DNA of 64,000 nt from Candidatus Megaera endosymbiont of Mesostigma viride (GTDB taxonomy: Bacteria > Pseudomonadota > Alphaproteobacteria > Rickettsiales > Rickettsiaceae): contig CP084576.1 in the NCBI GenBank assembly GCA_020410825.1, forward strand, positions 1,364,001-1,428,000, in the 5' to 3' direction. Under the pieces are notes generated by a model, which had not been told where the DNA came from, searched no databases, and saw only the letters and a program-made list of their open reading frames with translations. Shown one piece after another: positions 49,261-57,383 of this stretch; positions within the stretch are counted from its first letter, which is position 1, and each line of letters starts with the position of its first letter. A program made the position numbers and the translations under genes.

Positions 49261-49266
49261 GGGTAA

Positions 49267-49977
49267 TAGCAGCAACCTATAGCGCTCATACTACATATTA
49301 GGCTGTTGGTCTTCAATAATTTTTGGTATTTATCGCTGCAATATTGAGAACCGCGATCGGAGTGAACAATTACCTTACTCGGAAATTTACGCTTAAATAG
49401 CGCCATTGTTAGCGCATCAGTAAGCATGTTGGCTTTAAGCCTACTGCTCATTGACCAACCAATCACCGATCTAGAGAATAGATCAATAAATACGCAGAGG
49501 TATAGCCACCCTTCGCTAGTTGGAATATATGTAATATCAGAAACCCATTTTTCATTAGGTTCTGTAGCTCTAAAATCCTGCTCTAGTAGATTAGGAGCAA
49601 CCTGTTTGTTATGATTCGAATCAGTAGTAACTTTGTATTTCTTTCTAGCTTTAGCTATCAAATTCATATCATTCATGAGCTCTGCTATTTTTGCTCTGGT
49701 ACACGGAATGCCTCTTGCTTTCAATTCATGAAAAATACGAGTAGAGCCATATCTAGATTTATGTTCGTTAAATATAATCTTTATCATTTGCCGTAATTCA
49801 TTTTGTTTCTTCTCTCTTTTACCTACCGGAAGATTAAGCCAGTTATAGTATCCTGATTTACAAATGCCAAGAATCTCATAAAGGAGCCTTATCGGATAGC
49901 AGGCTCCATGTTTCTTGATAAAAGCGTATCTTACAGATCTTGGCTTGCAAAATATGCTGCGGCTTTTTTTTATATAT
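49267..49977 (-). pseudogene. IS3-family transposase OrfB, N-terminal part
   Basis: Reading in the -1 frame from the A-run gives KKSRSIFCKPRSVRYAFIKK, then HTH_21-type YPIRLLYEILGICKSGYYNWL and RYGSTRIFHELKARGI. The integrase core follows, with catalytic Asp in WVSDITYIPT and HSDRGSQYCS. The frame reaches MSAIGCCY and is cut there by the inverted end of the serine-recombinase element. The missing C-terminus with the catalytic Glu is at 45970-46165. Joining the two restores GCCYDNAAMESFF exactly, so this copy is inactivated only by the insertion. Confidence 0.88.
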
Positions 49978-50242
49978 CGCGCTCCTGCTCTATCCTTTTT
50001 ATTTTAGCTCGCAGAGTTCGATTCTCTTCTTCAAAGTTTTGATATTTAACGCTAATATTCTGGTTTTTAGTTTTTGGTAAATCTACTCTTTCTTGCATTG
50101 CTTTTTGTATCCAAGTATATAAAGTATTCCTGTTTATACCGAGTTCATCTGCTATAACAGCTTTTGGTTGCTCGGTTTGTAATGCTAGTCTAACAGCTTC
50201 TTTCCTGAATTCAGAACTGTATTTTTCGATTTTCTTTTTCAT
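49970..50242 (-). CDS. IS3-family transposase OrfA
   Basis: This 90-residue protein has the IS3 OrfA layout. An HTH (YSSEFRKEAVRLAL, AVIADELGINRNTLYTWIQKA) is followed by a leucine-zipper-like helix (NFEEENRTLRAKIKRIEQERD). It ends at TAA on an A8 run. A -1 shift there opens the OrfB frame, which is the usual way IS3 elements make the OrfAB fusion. Confidence 0.88.
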   Translation of the reverse strand: MKKKIEKYSSEFRKEAVRLALQTEQPKAVIADELGINRNTLYTWIQKAMQERVDLPKTKNQNISVKYQNFEEENRTLRAKIKRIEQERDI

Positions 50243-50298
50243 ATTAGTTCTCTCTTTATTTTAACACATTTTGTGTCCAGAAAACTAATACAGGATCA

Positions 50299-50439
50299 AT
50301 AACGCGTAGCTATTCTACCTCCTACCCCTCTTGATTTTTCAAAAATTTTTACATTAGCTATGTGATTAAGCATATGGCCAATAGATAAACCTGATATACC
50401 GGAGCCGATTATAGCAATATCCTGTTTTTTAATAGTCAT
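50299..50439 (-). pseudogene. NAD(P)/FAD-dependent oxidoreductase, N-terminal fragment
   Basis: ATG 50439 starts KKQDIAIIGSGISGLSIGHM, an FAD-binding GxGxxG Rossmann motif, then VKIFEKSRGVGGRIATRY. The EKSRGVGGR stretch is the amine-oxidase/renalase-like signature. After 47 codons it runs into the IS3 end, whose TGATCC supplies a TGA stop. The start overlaps the end of the FeS-photolyase gene by 11 bp. An FAD oxidoreductase of this type commonly accompanies photolyase genes. The rest of the gene is not in the window. Confidence 0.8.
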
Positions 50440-51961
50440 ATTTTATGTTGTTTAAAAACTTTCTAGAATCAGACGCTATTGCCTCTTTTTGTGAGCTACT
50501 CATTTTATCATATGTTTTATACATCATAGATATCCTATGATTTCTTTCTAACTTGCTTCGGTTGCACACCAGAAAATTCCAGTATAAATAATTAAACGGA
50601 CAGGCTTCGCTACCATTTTTAATATTTATTTTGAAAGAACAATTTGTACAATAATTAGACATTTTTTTAATATAAGAGCCACCTGCTGCGTAGGGTTTAC
50701 TTGCAAGATACCCTCCGTCTGCAAATAATATCATGCCCGTTACGTTCGGTAGTTCTACCCACTCGTATGCATCGGCGTATACAATCAGATACCATTCATT
50801 GACTTCGTTTGGATGAATTCCGGCTAGAAGTGCAAAATTACCTAGCACCATTAATCTTTGAATATGATGTGCGTATGCATGTTTTTTTGTTTCTTTAACG
50901 CATTGATCAACACAGTTCATCTTTGAATCCGCTTCCCAAAAAAAACTTGGTAACTTACGATTAGCCCCAAAAAAATTCTCGTTTTTATAGCTAGGCATCC
51001 TATGCCAGTAGATTCCTCTTATATACTCACGCCATCCTATAATTTGCCTGATAAAGCCTTCAACAGAGTTTATAGGGAGACTTTTTCTATGATATGCATA
51101 CTCTGCTGCCTTTACACATTCTATCGGGGTAAGGAGGCCACAATTCAGATAAAAGCTTAAATGTGAATGAAACATCCAAGGTTCATTTTCTATCATAGCG
51201 TCTTGATAATCACCAAATTTTTTGAGTCTCTTTTCAATAAAATCGATTAGTACTAATCTTGCGTCATCTCGTGTAACTGCAAAAAAGAATGGTTCTAGAT
51301 CACCAAAATGGTCAAAGAAGTGTTCATTTACTAATTTAATAACTTCCATTGTTATTTGATCTTGCTTTATCTTATAATTTGCTGGGATATTGAGATCCTT
51401 AGGTGGTAATTTACGATTTTCATTATCATAATTCCACTTTCCTCCTTCTGGTTCATCACCATTCATCAAAATATTATGCTTTTTTCGCATTTCACGATAA
51501 AAAAATTCCATCCTCAGTTGTTTTTTTTCACCTGCCCATTTACTGAATTCGTTTGGTGTACATAAAAAACGATTATCTTCTCGTATTTCAATCGGAATAT
51601 TGATTATATTTTTCCAGCTTTTTATCTCTTGCAAAATTCTATATTCTGAAGGGAATGTTACTATTACCTTTTTTACTGAATATTTTTCTATAACTTCTTT
51701 TATTTGATCCTTTAAAGAATTTTTATTATTTTGATCATCTATTTTTACATAGCGAAGATTGACACCTGAATCCTTAAGCTCTTTGGCAAAATGCCGCATC
51801 GCAGATAAAAGAAATGCTATCTTCTTTTTATGATGTTTTACATGAGTAAATTCCGAATGGAGCTCAACCATAAGGACTATATCTTCATCTTTATCAATAT
51901 CTGATAAAGATGATATTTCATGGCTTAATTGATCATACAATATAATTCTTAAATTTTTCAT
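50429..51961 (-). CDS. FeS-type cryptochrome/photolyase (prokaryotic (6-4) photolyase, FeS-BCP)
   Basis: This 510-residue protein has an N-terminal antenna domain (LRIILYDQLSHEISSL, VELHSEFTHVKHHKKKIAFL) and a C-terminal FAD domain (GFIRQIIGWREYIRGIYW, AYAHHIQRLMVLGNFALL, ADAYEWVELPNVTGM). Four cysteines for a 4Fe-4S cluster are in place: one in DQCVKETKKHAY, then YCTNC and EACPFNY. Family members (PhrB/CryB) repair (6-4) photoproducts with blue light and use a lumazine chromophore. Its ATG overlaps the phr stop (ATGA), showing tight coupling. Confidence 0.9.
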   Translation of the reverse strand: MKNLRIILYDQLSHEISSLSDIDKDEDIVLMVELHSEFTHVKHHKKKIAFLLSAMRHFAKELKDSGVNLRYVKIDDQNNKNSLKDQIKEVIEKYSVKKVIVTFPSEYRILQEIKSWKNIINIPIEIREDNRFLCTPNEFSKWAGEKKQLRMEFFYREMRKKHNILMNGDEPEGGKWNYDNENRKLPPKDLNIPANYKIKQDQITMEVIKLVNEHFFDHFGDLEPFFFAVTRDDARLVLIDFIEKRLKKFGDYQDAMIENEPWMFHSHLSFYLNCGLLTPIECVKAAEYAYHRKSLPINSVEGFIRQIIGWREYIRGIYWHRMPSYKNENFFGANRKLPSFFWEADSKMNCVDQCVKETKKHAYAHHIQRLMVLGNFALLAGIHPNEVNEWYLIVYADAYEWVELPNVTGMILFADGGYLASKPYAAGGSYIKKMSNYCTNCSFKINIKNGSEACPFNYLYWNFLVCNRSKLERNHRISMMYKTYDKMSSSQKEAIASDSRKFLNNIKYDY

Positions 51962-53382
51962 GGGGTCTTGTTTTTTAATGATGCAAAGGATATTAAAGCA
52001 CGATCACGTGATTCTTTTAAGTTGACTATAGGCTTTGGATAATCTATTCCTAGATTTATTCCAGCCTTGCTAAGTATATGTTCTGGCGCTTCCCATGGGT
52101 TGAATAAATATTCATTTGGAAGATTTTTGAGTTCAGGAACAAATTTTCTAGTATAGCTGCCTTCTGGATCAAATTTTTGACCTTGAGTAACTGGATTAAA
52201 AATGCGAAAATACGGCGCTGCATCTGCTCCGCAACCAGCAATCCATTGCCAGCTTGCAGAGTTATTCGCAAGATCAGCGTCAACTAAGCAATCCCAAAAC
52301 CATTTTTCTCCGTATTTCCAGTGCAACAGTAAGTTTTTGACTAAGAAAGATCCAACGATCATTCGCATGCGATTATGCATATACCCCATTTCCCACAACT
52401 GCCTCATACCGGCGTCAACAATTGGTACACCGGTTTCTCCTTTCTGCCATAGTTTTAATATTATTTTATCTTCACGCCAGGGGAAAATATCAAAGTTCCT
52501 GTTTAAATTCTGTTTCGGCAAATATGGAAAATGATATAATAAGTAATAGGAGAATTCTCTCCACCCTAACTCACTGCAAAAATGATCTATATCTTGTATA
52601 TATCCTTTATTTTCTTGAGATATAACTTTATGCCAAATATAATTTGGAGAAATTTCACCAAAGTGTAAGTAAGGTGATAGACAAGATGTATTGTCCTTAT
52701 ACGGAAAATTTCTACCTTCTTTATAACCTTTTAGACCAGATTCTAAAAAATCATCCAATCTTTTACATGCCGCATCCTCGCCAATATTCCAGTATTTGTC
52801 AAATTTCTTATTCCACTGAATTTCAGGTAATAGCTTAAGATCTCTAATATTAGTAGAATTATTATTTTTAACATAAGATATTCCTTCTGGTTTGGGTAAA
52901 GGAATTCTCGGTTCATCATTACCTAGACAACCCTTTCTATAGAAAGGTGTAAATACTTTATAAGGTGTTCCGTCATTCTTTAGAATATTCCATGGTTCCC
53001 ATAGCAGTGATGCATTATAGCTTTTAACTTTTATGTTCTTATCTTCAAAAATCTTTTTGATTTTTTTATCACGATCTACTTGCCATGGTTCATAACATCT
53101 ATTCCAGTAGATATTATCTATTTTATGAAAATTCACTAATTCCGCTAAAATATCAATAGGATTGCCTTTTCTAACAATTAAATTATTTGCAAGTTTTTTA
53201 TTCAAATCTACAAGAGAATGATGTAGCCATACTTTACTAGCGCATCCTATTGGCCGTTCACTTAGGCTATCACCATTCAAAATATATATTGGTAGAACTA
53301 AACCTTCCTTGGCGGCATTGTATAAAGCAGGGTTATCATGAGTCCTTAAATCACAGCGAAACCAGCAAATCAATTTTTTCAT
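51958..53382 (-). CDS. phrB: Deoxyribodipyrimidine (CPD) photolyase
   Basis: This 474-residue class I photolyase has antenna domain LICWFRCDLRTHDNPALYNAA, FAD-binding TSCLSPYLHFGEISPNYIW, ELGWREFSYYLLYHFPYLP, and the conserved KGETGVPIVDAGMRQLWEMG, YMHNRMRMIVGSFLVKNLLL and WQWIAGCGADAAPYFRIFNP. These contain the flavin-contacting and lesion-contacting residues. It repairs cyclobutane pyrimidine dimers using light. It starts 4 bp after the SDR stop, and its TGA stop overlaps the next ATG. It is intact. Confidence 0.95.
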   Translation of the reverse strand: MKKLICWFRCDLRTHDNPALYNAAKEGLVLPIYILNGDSLSERPIGCASKVWLHHSLVDLNKKLANNLIVRKGNPIDILAELVNFHKIDNIYWNRCYEPWQVDRDKKIKKIFEDKNIKVKSYNASLLWEPWNILKNDGTPYKVFTPFYRKGCLGNDEPRIPLPKPEGISYVKNNNSTNIRDLKLLPEIQWNKKFDKYWNIGEDAACKRLDDFLESGLKGYKEGRNFPYKDNTSCLSPYLHFGEISPNYIWHKVISQENKGYIQDIDHFCSELGWREFSYYLLYHFPYLPKQNLNRNFDIFPWREDKIILKLWQKGETGVPIVDAGMRQLWEMGYMHNRMRMIVGSFLVKNLLLHWKYGEKWFWDCLVDADLANNSASWQWIAGCGADAAPYFRIFNPVTQGQKFDPEGSYTRKFVPELKNLPNEYLFNPWEAPEHILSKAGINLGIDYPKPIVNLKESRDRALISFASLKNKTP

Positions 53383-53386
53383 AGCT

Positions 53387-54106
53387 CTAAAAATCTATTT
53401 CTTTTCCATCCCAAGCAAATAATTTACCAGAATCTTCAGTCGTTAAATTTTCAAGTACATTAATCATTTTTGATACTGAATAATCGGCGGTAAATATATT
53501 ATTGCTATTGTGTGAACTTGCTGAAGAAAAGGGTTCGGATAATTTACTTTTTACAGTTCCTGGATGTAAACCCACTGTAATCAGGTTAGGATTTCTGCGT
53601 CTCATTTCAATACTAAGGTTTTTTATTATCATATTTAATGCCGACTTAGAACACCTATAAGAATACCAACCACCTAAAATATTATCAGAAATACTACCAA
53701 CTCTTGCTGACAGTACTGCGAAAATTGACTTACTATCTTTGTTTGATTTTTGTATAAAATGTTTTGCTATTAATGCAGGGCCAATAGTATTTACTGCATA
53801 CAGTTTATTAAACTTTTCATAACTTAGATCTTTTATCGATTTTTCTGGAGTAATATTATGGGTAAATAAAACCCCAGTAGTAATAATAGTATAATCGAGA
53901 TAATCATTATCAGGAATCTCTCTTGCTGCTTTTTCTATAGAGTGTTCATCTTCAATATCAATAAAATGATTAATTACCCTTACATCATCAAAGTTAATAT
54001 CTGATCGTGAGAATAAATATAGCTTTTTTGTTTCCCAACTTTTTAAAAAATGTTCTACAAAAGCTTTTCCAATTGATCCACTGGCTCCAATAATAGCAAC
54101 CTTCAT
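53387..54106 (-). CDS. SDR-family oxidoreductase of the photolyase operon
   Basis: This 239-residue SDR has AIIGASGSIGKAFVEHFL (cofactor loop), NHFIDIEDEHSI, TIITTGVLF (NAG-like position), VNTIGPALIAKHFI, the Ser of AVLSARVGSISDN, and the Tyr-Lys pair in WYSYRCSKSALNM. It resembles the CsgA/YueD-type SDRs often found next to bacterial photolyases. The start lies 10 bp after the epimerase gene. Its role in the light response is not known. Confidence 0.85.
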   Translation of the reverse strand: MKVAIIGASGSIGKAFVEHFLKSWETKKLYLFSRSDINFDDVRVINHFIDIEDEHSIEKAAREIPDNDYLDYTIITTGVLFTHNITPEKSIKDLSYEKFNKLYAVNTIGPALIAKHFIQKSNKDSKSIFAVLSARVGSISDNILGGWYSYRCSKSALNMIIKNLSIEMRRRNPNLITVGLHPGTVKSKLSEPFSSASSHNSNNIFTADYSVSKMINVLENLTTEDSGKLFAWDGKEIDF

Positions 54107-54116
54107 TTTATCTATT

Positions 54117-54809
54117 TTACTTTAATATATTTTCTAATGATGCCTCTATAGTTTTAAATTGGAATTCATAACCACTATCTAATAATTTTTTTGGATATAC
54201 TGCTGATCCATTTAACAATAGCTTATCTCCCATTTCTCCAAAAATCATTTTGATTACAAATTTTGGTATAGTTAAGACAGTTGGTCGATTTATCATTTTA
54301 CCAAGCTCTTTGGTAAATCTATAATTAGTAACTGGGTTAGGAGATGTTAAATTATATATTCCTTTTTGTGTTTTATCTTTAATTAAAAAATTAAATGCAC
54401 CGATTACATCATCTATATGAACCCAAGAAAAAAACTGTTTTCCCGAACCTATTTTAGCACCAAGTCCTAATCTAAATATTGGTAACATCTCTTCTAATGC
54501 TCCGCCATTTTTGCCTAAAACTACTCCGAGCCTTGTAATACAAGTTCTTACCCCAAGCTTTTCTGCTTTCTTAGCTTCTAATTCCCATAAATTACATAAT
54601 TTATGAGTAAAGTCATTTATATATAATGAATTTTCACCTATGTATTTATTGCTTTGATTACCATAGTAACCTATTGCAGAAGCACTAATTAGCAAATTTG
54701 GTTTTGTTTTTAGTGATTTAATTAACAGAATTAAATTCTTTGTTATTTCCAATCTACTATCTATTAACACTTCTTTATAAGAATTAGTTCATTTTTTATT
54801 GATTGGAGC
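54117..54809 (-). pseudogene. TIGR01777/YfcH-like epimerase, 5'-truncated with internal stop
   Basis: A clean reading frame from GTG 54770 gives 217 residues: LIDSRLEITKNLILLI, LLISASAIGYYGNQ, CITRLGVVLGKNGGALEEML, FFSWVHIDDVIGAFNFLI and GIYNLTSPNPVTN. Upstream in the same frame comes GAPINKK-TGA-TNSYKEV, matching the family's LAGxPIxxKxW-T region with TGA replacing the Trp codon. The first 50 or so codons are gone; a short IS3-derived insertion (54813-54867) marks the break. The remaining part could still be made from the GTG but lacks the nucleotide-binding loop. Confidence 0.85.
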
Positions 54810-54812
54810 ACC

Positions 54813-54867
54813 TGATCCTGTATTAGTTCTTAACACATTTTGTGTCCAGAAAACTAATACAGGATCA
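54813..54867. mobile_element. 55-bp MITE-like element with IS3 ends
   Basis: It has 16-bp perfect inverted ends, TGATCCTGTATTAGTT (54813-54828) and AACTAATACAGGATCA (54852-54867). It is flanked by 3-bp direct repeats ACC (54810-54812 and 54868-54870). The middle and right side equal the right end of the IS3 element at 50298. It has no coding capacity. Confidence 0.75.
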
Positions 54868-55042
54868 ACCTATGGAGGTCATAACCATAAGTATTGTTCT
54901 AATTAAATGTTTTTCTATTGTTTTATTTTTTTAATACGTAATTATAATATTAGAGAAAATAATTTAATAAGTTATTCATAATTTACTTATAATTTAATTC
55001 ATAATCAGCTATTATATAATTATATTATTAATTAATCCTTAA

Positions 55043-55720
55043 ATGATGGATTATTCAATATCCTGCAAATATTCAGTAAGATTAATAGAAAAACTAAAGT
55101 TGCTAGATACTAACGGGGTACTAGACTTTGGGTTAATTAATAAAGCTATTTATTTTGCTAAAAAATATCACGATGGGCAGCTGAGAAAAAGCGGCGAGCC
55201 ATTTTATAGCCATCCATTAGAAGTAGCTTATATAATCTCGGATTACAATTTAAAAACGGATGTAATAGCAGCTAGCATATTACACGATATCGTTGAAGAT
55301 ACCGAAGTTACTGTAGAAATGATTCTTGAAACTTTTGGACGGAGAATAGCTGAGATGGTTGATAGACTTACCCGTGATAGACCAGATGGAACAAAGTTAA
55401 GTGTAAAGGAAATCATTAGGATGGCTTATAAAAATGGTGATAAAGAGGTGTTATTAATTAAAATATTTGATAGGTTACACAATCTACAAAACATACATTT
55501 CCTTACAGCAGATAAACAGATAAAAGTAGCTAAAGAAACTTTAAATACTGTATTGCTAGCTGCTACTTATTTAGAAGATATTAATATAGAGTTTATAATT
55601 GGTAATATTGTAAATAAAATTTTGGATTACAATCCAAAAAGGGATTTATTAAAGAATCAAAATAATAGGTTAGTTGAATATAATGATTTAAATCATTATA
55701 TTCTTTTGTTCAAGCCGTAA
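55043..55720 (+). CDS. SpoT-like (p)ppGpp hydrolase, HD domain only
   Basis: This 225-residue protein has only the RSH hydrolase half. The motifs are KKYHDGQLRKSGEPFYSHPL, the HD box SILHDIVEDTEVT and LLIKIFDRLHNLQNIHFL. No synthetase, TGS or ACT domain follows; the C-terminal 50 residues are a helical tail. Such stand-alone hydrolases are common cargo of Rickettsiales RAGE elements. Its 3' end overlaps the convergent MFS gene by 33 bp. It would lower (p)ppGpp made by the SpoT encoded at 4862, if both are expressed. Confidence 0.88.
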   Translation: MMDYSISCKYSVRLIEKLKLLDTNGVLDFGLINKAIYFAKKYHDGQLRKSGEPFYSHPLEVAYIISDYNLKTDVIAASILHDIVEDTEVTVEMILETFGRRIAEMVDRLTRDRPDGTKLSVKEIIRMAYKNGDKEVLLIKIFDRLHNLQNIHFLTADKQIKVAKETLNTVLLAATYLEDINIEFIIGNIVNKILDYNPKRDLLKNQNNRLVEYNDLNHYILLFKP

Positions 55721-56974
55721 GAAATAAAAACACCCATATGCTCCTATAGCAGAAACACAAGATGTAGCGAATATTAACCCCCATGATATTCCAATCAATT
55801 TTATTATAAGGATTAATCCAAAAGAAGTAGCAATGTACATAAACGCACGAGAAAAAGCATAGGACAAGCATGCAGATTGAAATCTTTTAAACACAGGAAA
55901 ATGAGGAAACATTACAGATGACTCCGAATATCCATTTGGAGTAAACATTAATAGTAATGATTGAAAAATTCCTATCCCTAAAGGGTTAGGGCTACTATCT
56001 AAATAAAAAGCTATAATAATAAAGAAGAAAAAAGAAATAATTAAACTATATTTGAATAAAATTAAAGGATGAAGTCTCTTTGATAATTTAGCCCTAATAA
56101 AACAGGATACTACGGGAAATATCGAAATAACAAAATTATGTTTTATTATATCTAATACAGAATACTCAAATTGACTTTTTAGCATTTGACTACAATAAAT
56201 AAAAACAAAGTAAAAACACAAAGGCCATGCACATTGGGTGCAAAACATAGCAAATGAAGTTTTTTTATAACTCGCATCGTAAAATAAATCCTCTTCGTCA
56301 GGGTTTACATTATATTGGGTTTGTAGTCTTTTTGAGGCGTTAGCGAAATCTTTGGTTTCGCTTAATTTTGTTCTTATCGCTATTCCAACTAATGCTATTA
56401 AAGCTCCAAAGACAAAAATACCTCGCCAATTTACTTCAGCATACACAATAAGTGATGCAACACCCAAAGCAGCAAGACCTCCACTATACCCTAGAACAGG
56501 TATAAGTGCTACAGCGTAATACCTTATAGGAGGTTTTGTAAATTCAGTTATATATACTAAAGCTCCTATAACTTCTCCCATAGATGCCATACTTTGGAGT
56601 ATTCTACATCCAATCATTATAATGGAAGCTTTTATTCCTATTTCAGCATAAGTAGGTAGAAATGCAATAGTAAGGCACGATAAAGCTGTTAGAAGGGTTG
56701 TTAAAACTACTGTTGACTTTCTACCTATGTTGTCGCCTACCCATCCAAATATAAGAGCTCCAATTGGTATGAAAATAAATGTAGAGCAAAATGTAAAAGC
56801 AGAAAGTAACGAAGCAACGTTTTGATCTGTTTGAGGAAAGAATAGCTCATTTAATAAAACAGCCATATGAATATAAAGCATTATATCAAATTGCTCAAAA
56901 AACGTTCCTATTGATAAAATACCTACTGCTTCTTTTTGTTCTTTGGTAAGACTTCTCTGTTGTGCTTCTTGCAT
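55688..56974 (-). CDS. MFS transporter of the ProP (metabolite:proton symporter) type
   Basis: This 428-residue membrane protein has about 12 helices. The cytoplasmic loop 2-3 motif FGWVGDNIGRKSTVV is the MFS motif A. MGEVIGALVYITEF and the preceding ILQSMASM segment match the ProP-like sugar/osmolyte branch. The start MQEAQQRSLTKEQKEAVGIL is soluble, and GTFFEQFDIMLYIHMAVLL opens helix 1. ProP-like paralogues are numerous in Rickettsiales and frequent on RAGEs. The substrate is unknown. Confidence 0.88.
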   Translation of the reverse strand: MQEAQQRSLTKEQKEAVGILSIGTFFEQFDIMLYIHMAVLLNELFFPQTDQNVASLLSAFTFCSTFIFIPIGALIFGWVGDNIGRKSTVVLTTLLTALSCLTIAFLPTYAEIGIKASIIMIGCRILQSMASMGEVIGALVYITEFTKPPIRYYAVALIPVLGYSGGLAALGVASLIVYAEVNWRGIFVFGALIALVGIAIRTKLSETKDFANASKRLQTQYNVNPDEEDLFYDASYKKTSFAMFCTQCAWPLCFYFVFIYCSQMLKSQFEYSVLDIIKHNFVISIFPVVSCFIRAKLSKRLHPLILFKYSLIISFFFFIIIAFYLDSSPNPLGIGIFQSLLLMFTPNGYSESSVMFPHFPVFKRFQSACLSYAFSRAFMYIATSFGLILIIKLIGISWGLIFATSCVSAIGAYGCFYFLRLEQKNIMI

Positions 56975-56991
56975 TTAAATTAATGATTATT

Positions 56992-57228
56992 TTATAAACT
57001 TTTCCTATTAAAGCAGTTATTTAAACAATGACAATCAACTCTCCAACTAAGCTCTAGCTTAGGTTTCCAATGCCATTTAAGTTTCTCCAATAATTTAGGA
57101 GCATAGTATTGAACCCAGCAATAAATTGTGGAGTGATCTACCTCTACCCTTCTTTCTATAAGCATTTCCTTAAACCACGATAACTGATGCCGTACTTGCA
57201 GTACTATCTTATCATCCAGATTATTATG
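56992..57228 (-). pseudogene. IS6-family transposase fragment
   Basis: The minus frame reads VRHQLSWFKEMLIERRVEVD, HSTIYCWVQYYAPKLLEKL and KPKLELSWRVD. This is the IS6/IS26-type N-terminal region just before the first catalytic Asp of the integrase core. It then stops. About 75 codons remain and no inverted end is recognised. The 150 bp up to the sensor gene hold nothing that I can identify. Confidence 0.7.
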
Positions 57229-57383
57229 TCATGCTTGAAATGGTGATGCTTGAATAGATTCATAAATTTAGTATTCTTTTTTATTAAGAACACTTATTGT
57301 ACTCCCTTACCTCATTATTTGCAACAGTGCTGCTTACAGTCTTTTAGTCCAAGGTTCTTAAATATAAAGAACTGCTTTTTGAA

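Larger units (their letters stand above)
46166..49266 (-). mobile_element. Serine-recombinase element with perfect 29-bp inverted ends
   Basis: The two ends at 46166-46194 (TTACCCCCTGAACGCAATTG...) and 49238-49266 are perfect 29-bp inverted repeats. The element sits inside IS3 orfB. Deleting it joins ...TGCTGCTA to CGATAATGCT and restores the orfB reading frame (CCYDNA) without extra bases. Its cargo is one large serine recombinase and perhaps one small ORF. Without the internal IS110 it would be about 1.87 kb. Long perfect terminal repeats are not usual for serine-recombinase elements. Confidence 0.75.
45941..50298 (-). mobile_element. IS3-family element, interrupted by two nested insertions
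   Basis: The element's ends are TGATCCTGAGAAAACTGGAC at 45941 and the inverted TGATCCTGTATTAGTT ending at 50298. orfA and orfB lie on the minus strand. A 3101-bp serine-recombinase element (46166-49266) splits orfB; removing it leaves about 1257 bp, normal for IS3. No matching 3-bp target duplication is seen outside the two ends, so the flanks have probably been rearranged since insertion. The right end cuts the FAD-oxidoreductase gene. Confidence 0.85.

Noticed and set aside
48999..49787. A single transposase-like ORF with an unusual C-terminus
   Set aside because: Only the part above 49266 is IS3 OrfB. The C-terminal 85 codons are read from the inserted element.
55688..55720. The 33-bp overlap of the SpoT-like and MFS genes as a sign of a wrong start or stop
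   Set aside because: The genes are convergent and each C-terminus reads naturally to its stop. Short tail overlaps of this kind are common.
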